64,000 nt of DNA from Atopobiaceae bacterium (GCA_022482785.1 JAKVON010000002.1:124001-188000); one strand, 5' to 3'; counted from the stretch's first letter, positions 30,993-41,023 are shown. Numbers and translations: made by a program. The notes: a model not told the origin generated them from the sequence alone.

Positions 30993-33900
30993 ATGGATAC
31001 CTCCCGACAGCATCCGCTGGCTACCTCCTGCAACGAGAGGGGTCTCTACCAGCCCGAGTTCGAGCACGACGCGTGCGGCATCGGTGCGCTCGCGCACCTC
31101 AAGGGGCACCGCTCCCACCAGATGCTCGACGACGCCCTCTCCGTCCTCGTGAACCTCGAGCATCGCGGCGGCAAGGGCCTCGAGCGCAACACCGGCGACG
31201 GCGCCGGCATCCTCTTCCAGATCCCGCACCGCTTCTTCCGGAAGGAGGCCCAGAAGGAGGGCCATCTCCTGCCCGACGAGGGCGACTACGGCGTGGCCAT
31301 GCTCTTCTTCCCCCAGGACGGGCAGGGCACCGAGGCCGCGAAGGCCACCTTCGAGCAGGGCTGCGCCGAGCTCGGCTGCCCGCTGCTGTTCTGGCGCGAG
31401 GTCCCCATCGACCCGCATGACCTCGGGGACACGGCGCGCGCCTGCATGCCCACCATCCTGCAGGCCTTCATCGGCCGTCCCGAGGGGGTCGAGCCCGGAG
31501 ACGCCTTCGAGCGCCGCCTCTACGTGTGCCGCCGCGCCATCGAGAAGAAGGCGGCGGCAGACCCCGCCTTCAAGGGCAAGATCTTCTACGTCTGCTCCAT
31601 GAGCGCGCGCACCATCGTCTACAAGGGCATGCTCGTGGCCACCCAGATGCGCCGCTTCTACACCGACCTCAACGACGCCTCCACCGAGACGGCCCTGGCG
31701 CTGGTCCACTCGCGCTACTCCACCAACACCACGCCCAGCTGGGAGCGCGCGCACCCCAACCGGTTCATCATCCACAACGGCGAGATCAACACCCTGCGGG
31801 GCAACGTCAACTGGATCCGCGCCCGCGAGCCGAACCTCTACTCGCCGCTCCTCGGCGCCGACCTCGAGAACGTCATGCCCATCATCAACCGCGAGGGCTC
31901 CGACTCCGCCATCCTCGACAACGTCCTCGAGTTCCTCACCATGAACGGGCGCGACGTGGCCCGGGCCGTCACGATGCTCATGCCCGAGCCCTGGGACCAC
32001 AACAAGGCCCTCTCCAAGGAGAGGCGCGCCTACGATGCCTACCAGTCGATGCTCATGGAGCCCTGGGACGGCCCGGCGGCGATCGCCTTCACCGACGGCC
32101 TGCGCCTGGGGGCCGCGCTCGACCGCAACGGCCTGCGTCCCGCCCGCTACTACGTGACGCGCGACGACCGCTTCATCCTCTCGAGCGAGGCGGGCGCCAA
32201 GCCCATCGAGCCCACCAACATCCTGCAGGCGGGATGCCTCGGGCCCGGCCAGATGCTCGTGGTCGACCCCAGCCAGGCCCGCGTCATCTGGGACGGCGAG
32301 CTCAAGGACACCTTCGCCAAGCAGAAGCCCTACCGCGACTGGCTCGACGCCGAGACGCTCGACATCCACGACCTCGGCCACGCCAAGGGCAACCCCTTCG
32401 CGCCCATCGACGCCGACGAGCCCCTCTCGCAGCGCCTCGCGCACCACGGCTACCACTTCGACGACGTCGAGGAGGCCATCCTGCCCATGGCCGACACGGG
32501 CAAGCCGCCCCTGGCCTCGATGGGCCAGGACATGCCGCTGCCCGTGCTCTCCAAGCACGCCCGCTCGTTCTTCGACTACTTCAACCAGCTCTTCGCGCAG
32601 GTCACCAACCCGCCCATCGACGCCCTGCGAGAGAGCTTCGTCACCTCGACGGTGCTCTACCTGGGCAACCACGGCAACCTCCTCGAGGACGCGCGCGAGA
32701 CCTGCCGCCTCGTGAGGCTGCAGGGGCCGCTGCTCTCCAAGGACGCCTTCGAGCGCATCTGCGCGATCGACCGCGAGGGCTTCGAGGCCGCGCGCTTCTC
32801 GGCCACCTACGACCGCGACGGCGGGGACGGCGCGCTCGAGAAGGCCCTCGCGAACCTCAACGCCTCGGTCGAGAAGGCCGTGCGCGGCGGGGCCAACATC
32901 GTTGTCATCTCCGACCGCGCGCCCGAGGGCAAGGTGCCCATCCCCAGCCTGCTCGCCGTCTCGAGCGTGCACAACCACCTCATCCGCGCCGGCGTCCGCA
33001 TGTCCGCCGACCTCGTGGTCGAGTGCGGCGACGCCATGACCGCGCACGACTACGCGGCGCTGGTGGGCTACTCCGCGTCGGGCATCTATCCCTACCTGGC
33101 CCACGACCTCATCGTCGACGCCGCCGCGAAGGGCAAGGTCAAGGTCTCGGCCGAGGAGGCCGTGGCCAACTACAACAAGGCCGTGACCGCCGGCATCGTC
33201 TCGATCATGTCCAAGATGGGCATCTCCACGATGCAGGGCTACCACTCAGCCCAGATCTTCGAGATCGTGGGCCTCAACAAGGCGTTCGTCCACGAGTACT
33301 TCCGCGGCACGTTCAGCCGCCTGGGCGGCCTGGGCGTCGACGACGTCCAGCGCGAGTGCGACCAGCGCTACGACGAGGCGGAGGCCCTCAAGGCCAGCCC
33401 CTCGCCCGACCAGCTCGCGAGCTCCGGCATCACGAAGTGGCGGCCTGTCGGCGGGGAGGAGCACCTCATCACCCCCGAGGTGATCTACCTGCTCCAGGAG
33501 GCGGTCCGGCAGGGCGACTTCGACGCCTTCCACGAGTACAGCCGCGCCCTGCATCCAAAGGGCCGTGCCATCACCCTGCGCGACCTGCTCGAGTTCGTGC
33601 CCCGCGAGACGGGAGCCGTCCCCCTGGACGAGGTGGAGCCCGCGAGCGAGATCGTCAGGCGCTTCACCACGGGGGCGATGAGCTACGGCGCCATCTCCGA
33701 GGAGGCGCACGAGTGCATGGCCATCGCCATGAACCGCCTCGGAGGGAAGTCGAACACCGGCGAGGGCGGCGAGAACCCCAAGCGCGAGACGACGCTGCCC
33801 AACGGCGACTCCAAGAACTCCGCGATCAAGCAGGTGGCCTCGGCGCGCTTCGGCGTGACCAGCCGCTACCTGGTCTCGGGCAAGGAGATCCAGATCAAGA

Positions 33901-35618
33901 TGGCCCAGGGCGCCAAGCCCGGCGAGGGTGGTCACCTGCCCGGCAAGAAGGTCTGGCCATGGGTCGCCGAGGTCCGCAGCTCCACCCCGGGCGTGAGCCT
34001 CATCTCGCCGCCGCCCCACCACGACATCTACTCGATCGAGGACCTCGCCGAGCTGATCTTCGACCTCAAGAACGCCAACCCCGACGCGCGCATCTCGGTG
34101 AAGCTCGTCTCCGAGGCGGGCGTGGGCACCATCGCCACGGGCGTCGCCAAGGGAGGCGCCGGCAAGATCCTGATCTCCGGCGCCAACGGGGGCACGGGCG
34201 CGGCCCCGCGCGACTCGATCTACCACGCCGGCCTGCCGCTCGAGCTCGGCCTCGCCGAGACCCAGCAGGTCCTCCTCCAGAACGGGCTGCGCTCCCGCGT
34301 CGCCCTCGAGGCCGACGGCAAGCTCATGGACGGCCGCGACGTCGCCGTGGCGTGCCTGCTCGGCGCGGAGGAGTTCGGCTTCGCGACGGCGGTCTGCATC
34401 TCGATGGGCTGTCTCATGCAGCGCGACTGCCAGCAGGACACCTGCCCGGTGGGCATCTGCACCCAGGACTGCCACCTCAGGAGCTGCTTCATGGGCAAGC
34501 CCGAGCACGTGGTCAACTTCATGACCTTCGTGGCCGAGGAGCTGCGCGAGATCATGGCGAGCCTGGGCTTCCGTACGGTCGACGAGATGGTGGGGCACCC
34601 CGAGTGCCTGCGCCAGATCGAGATCCCCGGCAACTGGAAGGCCAACAAGGTCGACCTCTCGAGGGTCCTCGCCAACGGCACCAACGTGTTCGGCAAGAGC
34701 GTCCCCGGGGCCGAGGTCAGGCACTTCCTGCCCGAGATGGCCTATGACGACGAGCTGGACAAGACGCTCGACGCCACCCTCTTCATCCCCTACACGGCCG
34801 ACGCGCGCGCCCGCCTCGAGCCGCTGCGCTTCCATGCCGACATCGCCAACGTGAACCGCTGCGTGGGCACCATGCTGGGAAGCCAGGTCACCAAGGCCCA
34901 TCCCACGGGCCTTCCCGAGGGGTCCGTCACCATCGACTGCACCGGATCGGGCGGCCAGAGCTTCGGCGCCTTCCTGCCCGCCGGCATCACCCTCAACATC
35001 TCGGGCGACGCGAACGACTACTTCGGCAAGGGCCTCTCGGGAGGCATCCTCTCGGTCGCCCCCGCGGCCAATGCCAGCTACAAGTTCGACGAGAACGTCG
35101 TGATCGGCAACGTGGCCTTCTATGGCGCCACGAGCGGCAAGGGCTTCTGCAACGGGCTGGCGGGCCAGCGCTTCGGCGTGCGCAACTCCGGTGCCACCCT
35201 GGTGGTCGAGGGCGTGGGCAACCACGGCTGCGAGTACATGACCGGCGGCCGCGCGCTCGTCCTGGGCGAGGTCGGGCTCAACTTCGCCGCGGGCATGTCG
35301 GGCGGCATCGCCTACGTCTTCGACGAGCACCACACCCTCGAGGAGCGCACCAACAAGGACATGGTCTACCTGGAGCGGCCCACGGAAGACGAGCTCGATT
35401 ACATCCGCGACCTCATCGAGGAGCACGTCGAGCGCACCCAGAGCCCGCGCGGCATCAAGCTCCTCTACCAGTTCGACACGATCAAGGGCCTGTTCGTCAA
35501 GGTCATCCCGCACGACTACAAGCGCGCCCTCGAGCTCACCGCCGCGGCCGAGGCCGCCGGCCAGACGCACGAGGCCGCCGTCGAGACCGCATTCGCACAG
35601 ATGAGGAAGGGGGAGTAG
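30993..35618 (+). CDS. gltB: Glutamate synthase (NADPH) large subunit
   Basis: A 1541-residue enzyme that transfers the glutamine amide to 2-oxoglutarate. A 27-residue propeptide precedes the catalytic Cys28 of EHDACGIG in the class II amidotransferase domain. The central and FMN-binding domains contain GGKSNTGEGGENP, GGHLPGKKV and SGANGGTGAAP. The [3Fe-4S] cysteines are in CLMQRDCQQDTCPVGIC. The C-terminal beta-helix (GLSGGILSV, GMSGGIAYV) is complete. The small subunit follows two bases later. No frameshift in 4.6 kb. Large minus-strand ORFs opposite it are codon-bias shadows. Confidence 0.97.
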   Translation: MDTSRQHPLATSCNERGLYQPEFEHDACGIGALAHLKGHRSHQMLDDALSVLVNLEHRGGKGLERNTGDGAGILFQIPHRFFRKEAQKEGHLLPDEGDYGVAMLFFPQDGQGTEAAKATFEQGCAELGCPLLFWREVPIDPHDLGDTARACMPTILQAFIGRPEGVEPGDAFERRLYVCRRAIEKKAAADPAFKGKIFYVCSMSARTIVYKGMLVATQMRRFYTDLNDASTETALALVHSRYSTNTTPSWERAHPNRFIIHNGEINTLRGNVNWIRAREPNLYSPLLGADLENVMPIINREGSDSAILDNVLEFLTMNGRDVARAVTMLMPEPWDHNKALSKERRAYDAYQSMLMEPWDGPAAIAFTDGLRLGAALDRNGLRPARYYVTRDDRFILSSEAGAKPIEPTNILQAGCLGPGQMLVVDPSQARVIWDGELKDTFAKQKPYRDWLDAETLDIHDLGHAKGNPFAPIDADEPLSQRLAHHGYHFDDVEEAILPMADTGKPPLASMGQDMPLPVLSKHARSFFDYFNQLFAQVTNPPIDALRESFVTSTVLYLGNHGNLLEDARETCRLVRLQGPLLSKDAFERICAIDREGFEAARFSATYDRDGGDGALEKALANLNASVEKAVRGGANIVVISDRAPEGKVPIPSLLAVSSVHNHLIRAGVRMSADLVVECGDAMTAHDYAALVGYSASGIYPYLAHDLIVDAAAKGKVKVSAEEAVANYNKAVTAGIVSIMSKMGISTMQGYHSAQIFEIVGLNKAFVHEYFRGTFSRLGGLGVDDVQRECDQRYDEAEALKASPSPDQLASSGITKWRPVGGEEHLITPEVIYLLQEAVRQGDFDAFHEYSRALHPKGRAITLRDLLEFVPRETGAVPLDEVEPASEIVRRFTTGAMSYGAISEEAHECMAIAMNRLGGKSNTGEGGENPKRETTLPNGDSKNSAIKQVASARFGVTSRYLVSGKEIQIKMAQGAKPGEGGHLPGKKVWPWVAEVRSSTPGVSLISPPPHHDIYSIEDLAELIFDLKNANPDARISVKLVSEAGVGTIATGVAKGGAGKILISGANGGTGAAPRDSIYHAGLPLELGLAETQQVLLQNGLRSRVALEADGKLMDGRDVAVACLLGAEEFGFATAVCISMGCLMQRDCQQDTCPVGICTQDCHLRSCFMGKPEHVVNFMTFVAEELREIMASLGFRTVDEMVGHPECLRQIEIPGNWKANKVDLSRVLANGTNVFGKSVPGAEVRHFLPEMAYDDELDKTLDATLFIPYTADARARLEPLRFHADIANVNRCVGTMLGSQVTKAHPTGLPEGSVTIDCTGSGGQSFGAFLPAGITLNISGDANDYFGKGLSGGILSVAPAANASYKFDENVVIGNVAFYGATSGKGFCNGLAGQRFGVRNSGATLVVEGVGNHGCEYMTGGRALVLGEVGLNFAAGMSGGIAYVFDEHHTLEERTNKDMVYLERPTEDELDYIRDLIEEHVERTQSPRGIKLLYQFDTIKGLFVKVIPHDYKRALELTAAAEAAGQTHEAAVETAFAQMRKGE

Positions 35619-35620
35619 CC

Positions 35621-37081
35621 ATGGGAAAGCCAGGCGCATTCCTCGAGCACGACCGCGTCAGCCACGGCGAGCGTCCGGCCGCCGAGACGATCCGCGACTT
35701 CGACGAGTTCGCGGTGCCCCTGTCGGCCGACGAGCAGCGCACGCAGGCGAGCCGTTGCATGTACTGCGGCGTCGCCTTCTGCCAGACCGGCATCGCCTTC
35801 GGGCATGCCCGCCCCTCGGGCTGCCCGCTCCACAACCTCATCCCCGAGTGGAACGACCTCATGTGGCGCGGGCTCTGGGACGACGCCGCCGAGAGGCTCG
35901 CCCTCACCAACCCGTTCCCCGAGTTCACCGGGCGCGTGTGCCCGGCCCTGTGCGAGGCTGCCTGCAACCTGGGCCTCCACGAGGAGCCGACCACGATCAA
36001 GGACAACGAGCGCGCCATCTCCGACCACGCCTGGGAGGCGGGCAACGTGCGGCCGCTTGCCGCGGCCGGCGCCGATGCGCCCAAGGTCGCCGTCGTGGGC
36101 TCGGGGCCTGCGGGCCTCGCGGCCGCGTGGGAGCTCGCGCGCCTCGGCGCGGCCGTCACCGTCCTCGAGAGGAGCGACGCCGCGGGCGGCCTGCTCATGT
36201 ATGGCATCCCCAACATGAAGCTCCCCAAGGACGTGGTCCAGCGCCGCATCGACCTCATGCGCGAGAGCGGCATCGCCTTCGAGCTGGGCTGTGACGCGAG
36301 CGACCCCGCGGTGGCCAGGCGCCTCGCGGACGACTTCGACGCCGTGGTTGTCACGGCCGGTGCCGGCGACGCGCGCAGGCTCACGGTTCCTGGGGCCGAC
36401 GCCAAGGGCGTCTGCCTGGCCGTGGACTACCTCACGGCGTCGACCAAGTCGGTCGTGGGCGGAGGCGAGCCTGCCATCAGCGCGAAGGGGCTCGACGTCG
36501 TGGTCGTGGGCGGTGGCGACACCGGCACCGACTGCGTGGCCACCGCGCTGCGCCAGGGCGCCAAGAGCGTGTCCCAGCTCGAGTTCTTGCCCGCTCCTCC
36601 CGAGGCCCGCGTGCCCGGCAACCCCTGGCCCGAGTGGCCCAACGTCAAGAAGACCGACTACGGCCAGGTCGAGGCCGCTTCCGTGCAGGGCACGGACCCC
36701 CGCACCTGGGCCACCGACACGCTCGAGGTGCTGGGCGAGGGCGGCGCGGTCTCCGGCCTGCGCGTGGCCTCGCTCGACTGGAGCCACGGCAAGCCCGAGC
36801 GGATCGCCGGCAGCGAGCGAGAGATCCCCGCTCAGCTGGTGCTTCTGGCCATGGGGTTCACCGGTCCGTCGCGGGGCGTGTTCGACGCCCTGGGGGTCGA
36901 GCTCTCCGAGGCCCGTGGCGGGGTACGCCCCGTCATGGAGAAGGCCGACGGCCACAAGGCCAAGGGAGCCGAGAGGGTCTACGCCGCAGGCGACGCGAGG
37001 AACGGCTCCTCCCTCGTGGTGAGTGCGCTGGCTGACGGCCTGGCCGCTGCGACGGAGGTCGCAGCCGACCTGGGGCTGTAG
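35621..37081 (+). CDS. gltD: Glutamate synthase (NADPH) small subunit
   Basis: About 486 residues; it passes electrons from NADPH via FAD and iron-sulfur clusters to GltB. N-terminal cysteines (SRCMYCGVAFCQTG, CPLHN, CPALCEAACNLG) bind the clusters. The FAD motif is GSGPAGLAAAWELARLG, followed by GGLLMYGIPNMKLPK. The NADPH motif is VVGGGDTGTDCV, and the FAD C-terminal motif YAAGDARNGSSLVV. Its RBS is GGGGGAG at the end of gltB. Transcription ends at the hairpin 37104-37139. Confidence 0.96.
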   Translation: MGKPGAFLEHDRVSHGERPAAETIRDFDEFAVPLSADEQRTQASRCMYCGVAFCQTGIAFGHARPSGCPLHNLIPEWNDLMWRGLWDDAAERLALTNPFPEFTGRVCPALCEAACNLGLHEEPTTIKDNERAISDHAWEAGNVRPLAAAGADAPKVAVVGSGPAGLAAAWELARLGAAVTVLERSDAAGGLLMYGIPNMKLPKDVVQRRIDLMRESGIAFELGCDASDPAVARRLADDFDAVVVTAGAGDARRLTVPGADAKGVCLAVDYLTASTKSVVGGGEPAISAKGLDVVVVGGGDTGTDCVATALRQGAKSVSQLEFLPAPPEARVPGNPWPEWPNVKKTDYGQVEAASVQGTDPRTWATDTLEVLGEGGAVSGLRVASLDWSHGKPERIAGSEREIPAQLVLLAMGFTGPSRGVFDALGVELSEARGGVRPVMEKADGHKAKGAERVYAAGDARNGSSLVVSALADGLAAATEVAADLGL

Positions 37082-37103
37082 CCCGACAGAACGAGAGCTG
37101 CCT

Positions 37104-37139
37104 GCGGGCGGCGGCCGGCTGGTGTCGGCTGCCGCCCGC
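37104..37139 (+). terminator. Hairpin terminator of gltBD
   Basis: GCGGGCGGCGGCC pairs with GGCTGCCGCCCGC (one mismatch), followed by CTTGGTTTGGT, a weak T-rich tail. Confidence 0.65.
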
Positions 37140-37157
37140 CTTGGTTTGGTCCCAGTG

Positions 37158-37230
37158 GCAATTCTCCGTGGTTTCATACGTTCTCGCTATCCGTTAAATG
37201 GGGAAACCGTATGAAACGACGGAGAATTGC
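37158..37230. repeat. 23-bp near-perfect inverted repeat upstream of the spermidine-synthase-like gene
   Basis: Arms 37158-37180 (GCAATTCTCCGTGGTTTCAT...) and 37208-37230 match at 22 of 23 positions, with a 27-base AT-richer loop. No T-tract follows. Same layout as 23262-23333. Confidence 0.85.
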
Positions 37231-37330
37231 GGGCGGGTCGTGGGGCGGTCTGCGAGCCCTCGGTTCCCTGGCCCACCGTCGCACCTAGAATGGAGCGGAG
37301 CCAACACCGGCGACGGAGGGGAGGAGAGCC

Positions 37331-38110
37331 ATGCCGTTCGGGACGTCGCACATTGCGCGCACCGCCTCGGGCCTGGCCTTCGTCCGCGAGGTTCGGCTCC
37401 CCGACGGGACGCGCATGCGAGTGCTCGTCGTGGGCGGGGTCTTCCAATCGGCGACCTATCTGGGCGAGCGTCGCAACGAGCTGCCCTTTGCCTACCTCCG
37501 CTCGTTCGAGCGCATGTTCGAGCCGGGCGTGCCCGTGCATGACGTCCTCCTGCTGGGCGGCGGGGGCTATGCCTATCCCAAGTACCTGATAACCCACCAC
37601 CCCGAGACCAGCGTCGACGTGGTCGAGATCGACCCCGCCATCACCCGAATCGCGCGCAGGTGGTTCTACCTCGACCGGCTCATCGCCGAGACGAACTGCG
37701 TGCGAGATGGCCGCCTCGGCCTCGTCAACGCCGACGGCCGCGCGTACCTGGAGCAGGGCGGCAAGGCCTACGACGTGGTCATCAACGACACGTTCCGCGG
37801 CAGGGTGCCGGCCTGCGAGCTCGCGACCCTCGAGGCCGCCTCCGCCGTGAGGTCGCGCCTGCGTCCCGGCGGAATCTATCTCGCGAACGTCGTCTCGCAC
37901 CAGGGGGGCCAGGACGTGGGATTCCTCCGCGACGTGACGGCGACGCTCGACGAGGCCTTCGGGCACGTGCACATCATCCCCGCTACCGACGAGACCTTCG
38001 GGGGCGAGGACAACTACCTCGTCATCGCCACGGACGGCGACTACGCCTTCAGCGACGACCTTGGCGTCTACGAGGGATTTCTCGGCAATGTGCTGCACGA
38101 TGAGGGCTGA
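37331..38110 (+). CDS. Spermidine-synthase-like SAM-binding protein
   Basis: A 259-residue Rossmann-fold protein. VLLLGGGGYAYPKYL is the glycine-rich nucleotide loop, VDVVEIDPAITRIARRWF the acidic ribose-binding strand, and AYDVVINDTFRG the position of the catalytic Asp in aminopropyltransferases. The N-terminal beta hairpin that closes polyamine synthases is short. It could be a polyamine synthase relative or a methyltransferase; context (after gltBD, before peptides) does not decide. GGAGGGGAGGAGAGCC precedes the ATG. Confidence 0.75.
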   Translation: MPFGTSHIARTASGLAFVREVRLPDGTRMRVLVVGGVFQSATYLGERRNELPFAYLRSFERMFEPGVPVHDVLLLGGGGYAYPKYLITHHPETSVDVVEIDPAITRIARRWFYLDRLIAETNCVRDGRLGLVNADGRAYLEQGGKAYDVVINDTFRGRVPACELATLEAASAVRSRLRPGGIYLANVVSHQGGQDVGFLRDVTATLDEAFGHVHIIPATDETFGGEDNYLVIATDGDYAFSDDLGVYEGFLGNVLHDEG

Positions 38111-38120
38111 GCGCAAACGT

Positions 38121-38187
38121 CGTCCCGTGCCCCCACGGCCCCGGGCACGGGACGAAGATTCCGGCCGCCGCCATAGGCGACGGCCGG
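38121..38187. terminator. Double hairpin between convergent genes
   Basis: CGTCCCGTGCCC/GGGCACGGGACG (38121-38154, perfect 12 bp) is followed by CCGGCCGCCG/CGACGGCCGG (38161-38187). They separate the spermidine-synthase-like gene from the convergent leader-peptide gene and probably stop transcription from both sides. Confidence 0.7.
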
Positions 38188-38223
38188 AGGTTCGCTGGCC
38201 TGTCTGAGGCCTGCGGGCGAAAG

Positions 38224-38490
38224 CTAGGAGAGCTCGTGCCTCGGCTCCGAGATTTTGACGCCCCGGAAAAGGCCGAAGTCATGCGTTTGCAGGGCATCAT
38301 AGAACGGATTGCCCATGCCCGGCCCCCACTGGCTCCTCGAGGTTCCGCCGGAGACGCTTGAGAGGATGTCGTCGGGCAGGGCGATCCTCTCAGCCCTCGC
38401 GAGGGAGATGACCTCCTCGACCGATTTGCACTCGCCGAACTTCTTCGCTTGCTCCGGAGAAAGACTCTTTGCGAACTCTTCCCAATCCAT
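38224..38490 (-). CDS. Double-glycine leader peptide A (RiPP/bacteriocin-precursor-like)
   Basis: 88 residues starting MDWEEFAKSLSPEQAKKF. A helical acidic leader of 49 residues contains CKSVEEVISLARAERIALPDDIL and ends SVSGG, the classic double-glycine cleavage site of Nif11-like and bacteriocin leaders. The 39-residue remainder (TSRSQWGPGMGNPFYDALQ...) has no Cys. Its paralogue at 42132-42380 shares leader length, 20-odd identical positions and the core motif G(N/D)PFYDxL. AAGGAGG lies before ATG 38490. No modification enzyme or peptidase-ABC exporter is in the window. Function as a precursor is inference. Confidence 0.75.
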   Translation of the reverse strand: MDWEEFAKSLSPEQAKKFGECKSVEEVISLARAERIALPDDILSSVSGGTSRSQWGPGMGNPFYDALQTHDFGLFRGVKISEPRHELS

Positions 38491-38643
38491 GGCGTGCCTC
38501 CTTAAGCGAAACCCTGATCTTGGTGGAATTCTGCCCAACGGCGTGGCCGGAAAATCTTAATAAAGTGTTAGGAAAAAGAAACCACGGCCAGCACGCGCGG
38601 GGACGTTCCTCCGTCGGGATTCCAGTGCCTGGCACCGCCTGTG

Positions 38644-40344
38644 CTAGCCTTTGCCCATGCCGCCCGAGAACCGCCCGCCGCCCGTGGCGCCTCCCTGCGT
38701 GACCGAGCCCACGATCGTGGAGCTCATCGTCACGCTGGTCGAGGCCGAGCCGTTCGAGACGGTGTAGGTCTGGCCGGCCTGCATCGAGGGGCTGCTCACG
38801 ACAACGCACTGGTACGACTTGCCGGTCGTGCCCGACATCAGCACGTTCCCCGCGGCATCGGTCACGGTGATGGTGTCGCCGGCGCTGCCGGAGAGGCTCA
38901 CGAGCGCCGCGCACTGCGTTCCCGCGGAGAAGTTCTCGGCCATGCCCGAGGCACCTGCGGCGATGACCGTGCCGCCGGAGACGGTGGCCTCCGAGCCGTA
39001 GTCGAGCGCGCCGTTGCCGGAGTCCTCGGGGCCCCAGACGCGGACGGTGCCGCCGCTCACCTCGAGGGTGCCGTTGGAGTCGAGGCCGTCGCCGCCCGTG
39101 GTGCAGGTGAGCGTGCCGCCCGAGATGGTGAGGTCGCAGCTGTCGTCGACGTCGTTCGCCATGCCGAGGCCCATGCCGCCTCCCCCGGAGGCGTCTCCCG
39201 AGCCCGTCGCGCCGCTCGTGGCGCTTGTCGCGTTGGCGTCCATGCCAGGTGCCCCGCCGCCGTGGAAGTCGCTGCCCGCGGTGGCGGAGGGGGTGCCGCC
39301 CATGCCGGTGTCGGCCGTGCCGCTCGTGGTCGAGGGGCTGGCGGCGTTCACGGAGTCGTCGGTCGAGACGATGCTCACGTCGCCGGCCGTCTGCAGCACG
39401 GTCTGGCCCTCGAGCCCCTCGTAGCAGCTCTGGATGTCGATCGTCCCGCCGTCGACGCGCGTCGCGCCCTCCGCGTGCACGGCGTCGTCGCCCGCGTTCA
39501 CGGTGAGGGTGCCGCCGGCGACGTAGACGTAGCCGAGCGCGTCGCTCGAGGTGTCGGCATGGATGGCGTCGGTGTCGACCTTGATGTTGTAGGTGCCGCT
39601 CGCGATGCGCACGGAGTTGTTGGCCTTGAGCCCGCTGCCCGATGCGGTCACGTTCAGCGTGACGCCGGCGCAGACCAGGTCGTCCTTCGACACGATGGCG
39701 TGGCCCTGGGCAGAGCTCACGCTCAGCGTGCCGGTCCCGTTGATGGTGAGGTCGTCATGCGAGAAGACGGTGGCGTCGGCCTTGTCGTCGGATGCCTGGG
39801 CTATCGTGCCCGTGGTGGCAAGCGAGCTGGCCTGCCCGCCCTCGACGGTGAGGAAGGTCTTGTCGGCGCTCTTCACGTAGACGGCAGGCAGGGCCGAATT
39901 GGTGATGGTGACCCCCTCGAGCACGATTTGCACCTTGTCCGAGTCGCCTGCGTCGACCACGATCTGGCCGTCGGTGAGCGAGCCCGTGACCACGTAGGTG
40001 CCGCCCTTGCTGATGGTGATGACGTTGCCGCTGATCGAGACCCCGGCCGAGCTCGATGCGGTCGAGGCGTTGTCGGCCAGGGTGATGGTGACGGCCGAGC
40101 CGTTCTCGTAGTTGCCCGAGAGGTCCTTGTCGGTGAACATGTTCGAGACGTCGAGGTCTGCGGCCTTGGTGGCCGTGAGGGTGGTGCCGTCCGAGCTGCT
40201 TGCCGTCGTGCTCGCGGCGCTCGTGGTCGCGCTCGCAGACGAGGTGCTCGTTTGCGAGCAGCCGCCCAGCGCGAGCGCGCAGGCGAGCCCTGCGGCGATG
40301 GCGCCGGCGGCGATGCGCCCGTGCGTGCGGTCGTTAGAGTTCAT
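38644..40344 (-). CDS. Carbohydrate-binding-domain lipoprotein (Cthe_2159/DUF4353-like)
   Basis: About 566 residues. Signal peptide with lipobox LALGGC near residue 29 predicts a lipid-anchored surface protein. A Ser/Thr/Ala linker follows, then repeated beta-strand units (GGTYVVTGSLTDGQIVVDAG, GGTLTVNAGDDAVHAEG, ISGGTLTCTTGGDGLDSNGTLEVSGG) typical of the right-handed beta-helix carbohydrate-binding family, interrupted by a Gly/Ser/Thr-rich stretch. The C-terminus is Gly-rich. Third gene of an operon with VTC-domain and DUF4956 proteins (11-base overlap), a known association. Polysaccharide ligand not predictable. Confidence 0.82.
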   Translation of the reverse strand: MNSNDRTHGRIAAGAIAAGLACALALGGCSQTSTSSASATTSAASTTASSSDGTTLTATKAADLDVSNMFTDKDLSGNYENGSAVTITLADNASTASSSAGVSISGNVITISKGGTYVVTGSLTDGQIVVDAGDSDKVQIVLEGVTITNSALPAVYVKSADKTFLTVEGGQASSLATTGTIAQASDDKADATVFSHDDLTINGTGTLSVSSAQGHAIVSKDDLVCAGVTLNVTASGSGLKANNSVRIASGTYNIKVDTDAIHADTSSDALGYVYVAGGTLTVNAGDDAVHAEGATRVDGGTIDIQSCYEGLEGQTVLQTAGDVSIVSTDDSVNAASPSTTSGTADTGMGGTPSATAGSDFHGGGAPGMDANATSATSGATGSGDASGGGGMGLGMANDVDDSCDLTISGGTLTCTTGGDGLDSNGTLEVSGGTVRVWGPEDSGNGALDYGSEATVSGGTVIAAGASGMAENFSAGTQCAALVSLSGSAGDTITVTDAAGNVLMSGTTGKSYQCVVVSSPSMQAGQTYTVSNGSASTSVTMSSTIVGSVTQGGATGGGRFSGGMGKG

Positions 40345-41023
40345 AGCTGTTGGCCTCCTGTCGGCTGATGGCGATCTCGAGGTTGCCGTTGCGGCAGCGG
40401 AGCTGGTCGATGAAGGCCTTCTCCTGGGCGAGGTCGCGCATGGCGATGTCATAGGTGAGCTTGTAGAGGCTGCCCATGTTGGTGGTCTTCACGCTCACCA
40501 GGTCGTGGCTCGAGGTATAGCTCTCGAGAAGGTCGTCGAACTCGCCCGCGTAGTCGAGGTCCTCGGGCACGGTGATGCGGAGCGTCCTGTGGCGGTCGTC
40601 GCCAAGGCCGAGGCCGGTGTGGTCGAACAGCACCATGCAGCCTCCCAGGATGAGGGCGAACAGCACGGCGTAGCCCAGGTAACCCATGCCACAGACGAGG
40701 CCGGTCCCCATGGCGAGGAAGAGCGAGCCAATCTCGCGCGCCGAGCCGGGAACCGATCGGAACCGCACCAGGCTGAAGGTGCCCGCGACGGCGACCCCGG
40801 CACCGATGTTGCCGTTCACCATGATGATGATCACGGTCACGATGGCGGGAAGCAGGGCGAGCGTGGTGACGAAGCTCGCCGAGGAGCGGCCCGACCTGGA
40901 GTGGACGAAGGCCAGGAAGACCCCGATGGCGAGGGCGGCGGCGATGCAGGCGACGAACGACCCCACCGCCACCGAGCCGCTCGACGCGGTTGAGTCGAAG
41001 ATGCAGGCGAACAGGTTAGGCAT
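40334..41023 (-). CDS. DUF4956 membrane protein
   Basis: A 229-residue protein with four or so transmembrane helices (VAVGSFVACIAAALAIGVFLAFV, FVTTLALLPAIVTVIIIMVNG, SLFLAMGTGLVCGMGYLGYAVLFALILGG) and the DUF4956 hallmark GAGVAVAGTFSLVRFRSVPGSAREIGSLFLAMG. A soluble C-terminal domain follows. The family commonly sits beside VTC-domain proteins and beta-helix lipoproteins, as here, but its role is unknown. It overlaps its upstream neighbour by 8 bases and its downstream one by 11. Confidence 0.88.
   Translation of the reverse strand: MPNLFACIFDSTASSGSVAVGSFVACIAAALAIGVFLAFVHSRSGRSSASFVTTLALLPAIVTVIIIMVNGNIGAGVAVAGTFSLVRFRSVPGSAREIGSLFLAMGTGLVCGMGYLGYAVLFALILGGCMVLFDHTGLGLGDDRHRTLRITVPEDLDYAGEFDDLLESYTSSHDLVSVKTTNMGSLYKLTYDIAMRDLAQEKAFIDQLRCRNGNLEIAISRQEANSYEL

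Noticed and set aside
30849-35639. Two ~800-codon minus-strand ORFs opposite gltB
   Set aside because: They mirror gltB codon bias at high GC, contain no domain motifs, and gltB is unambiguous.
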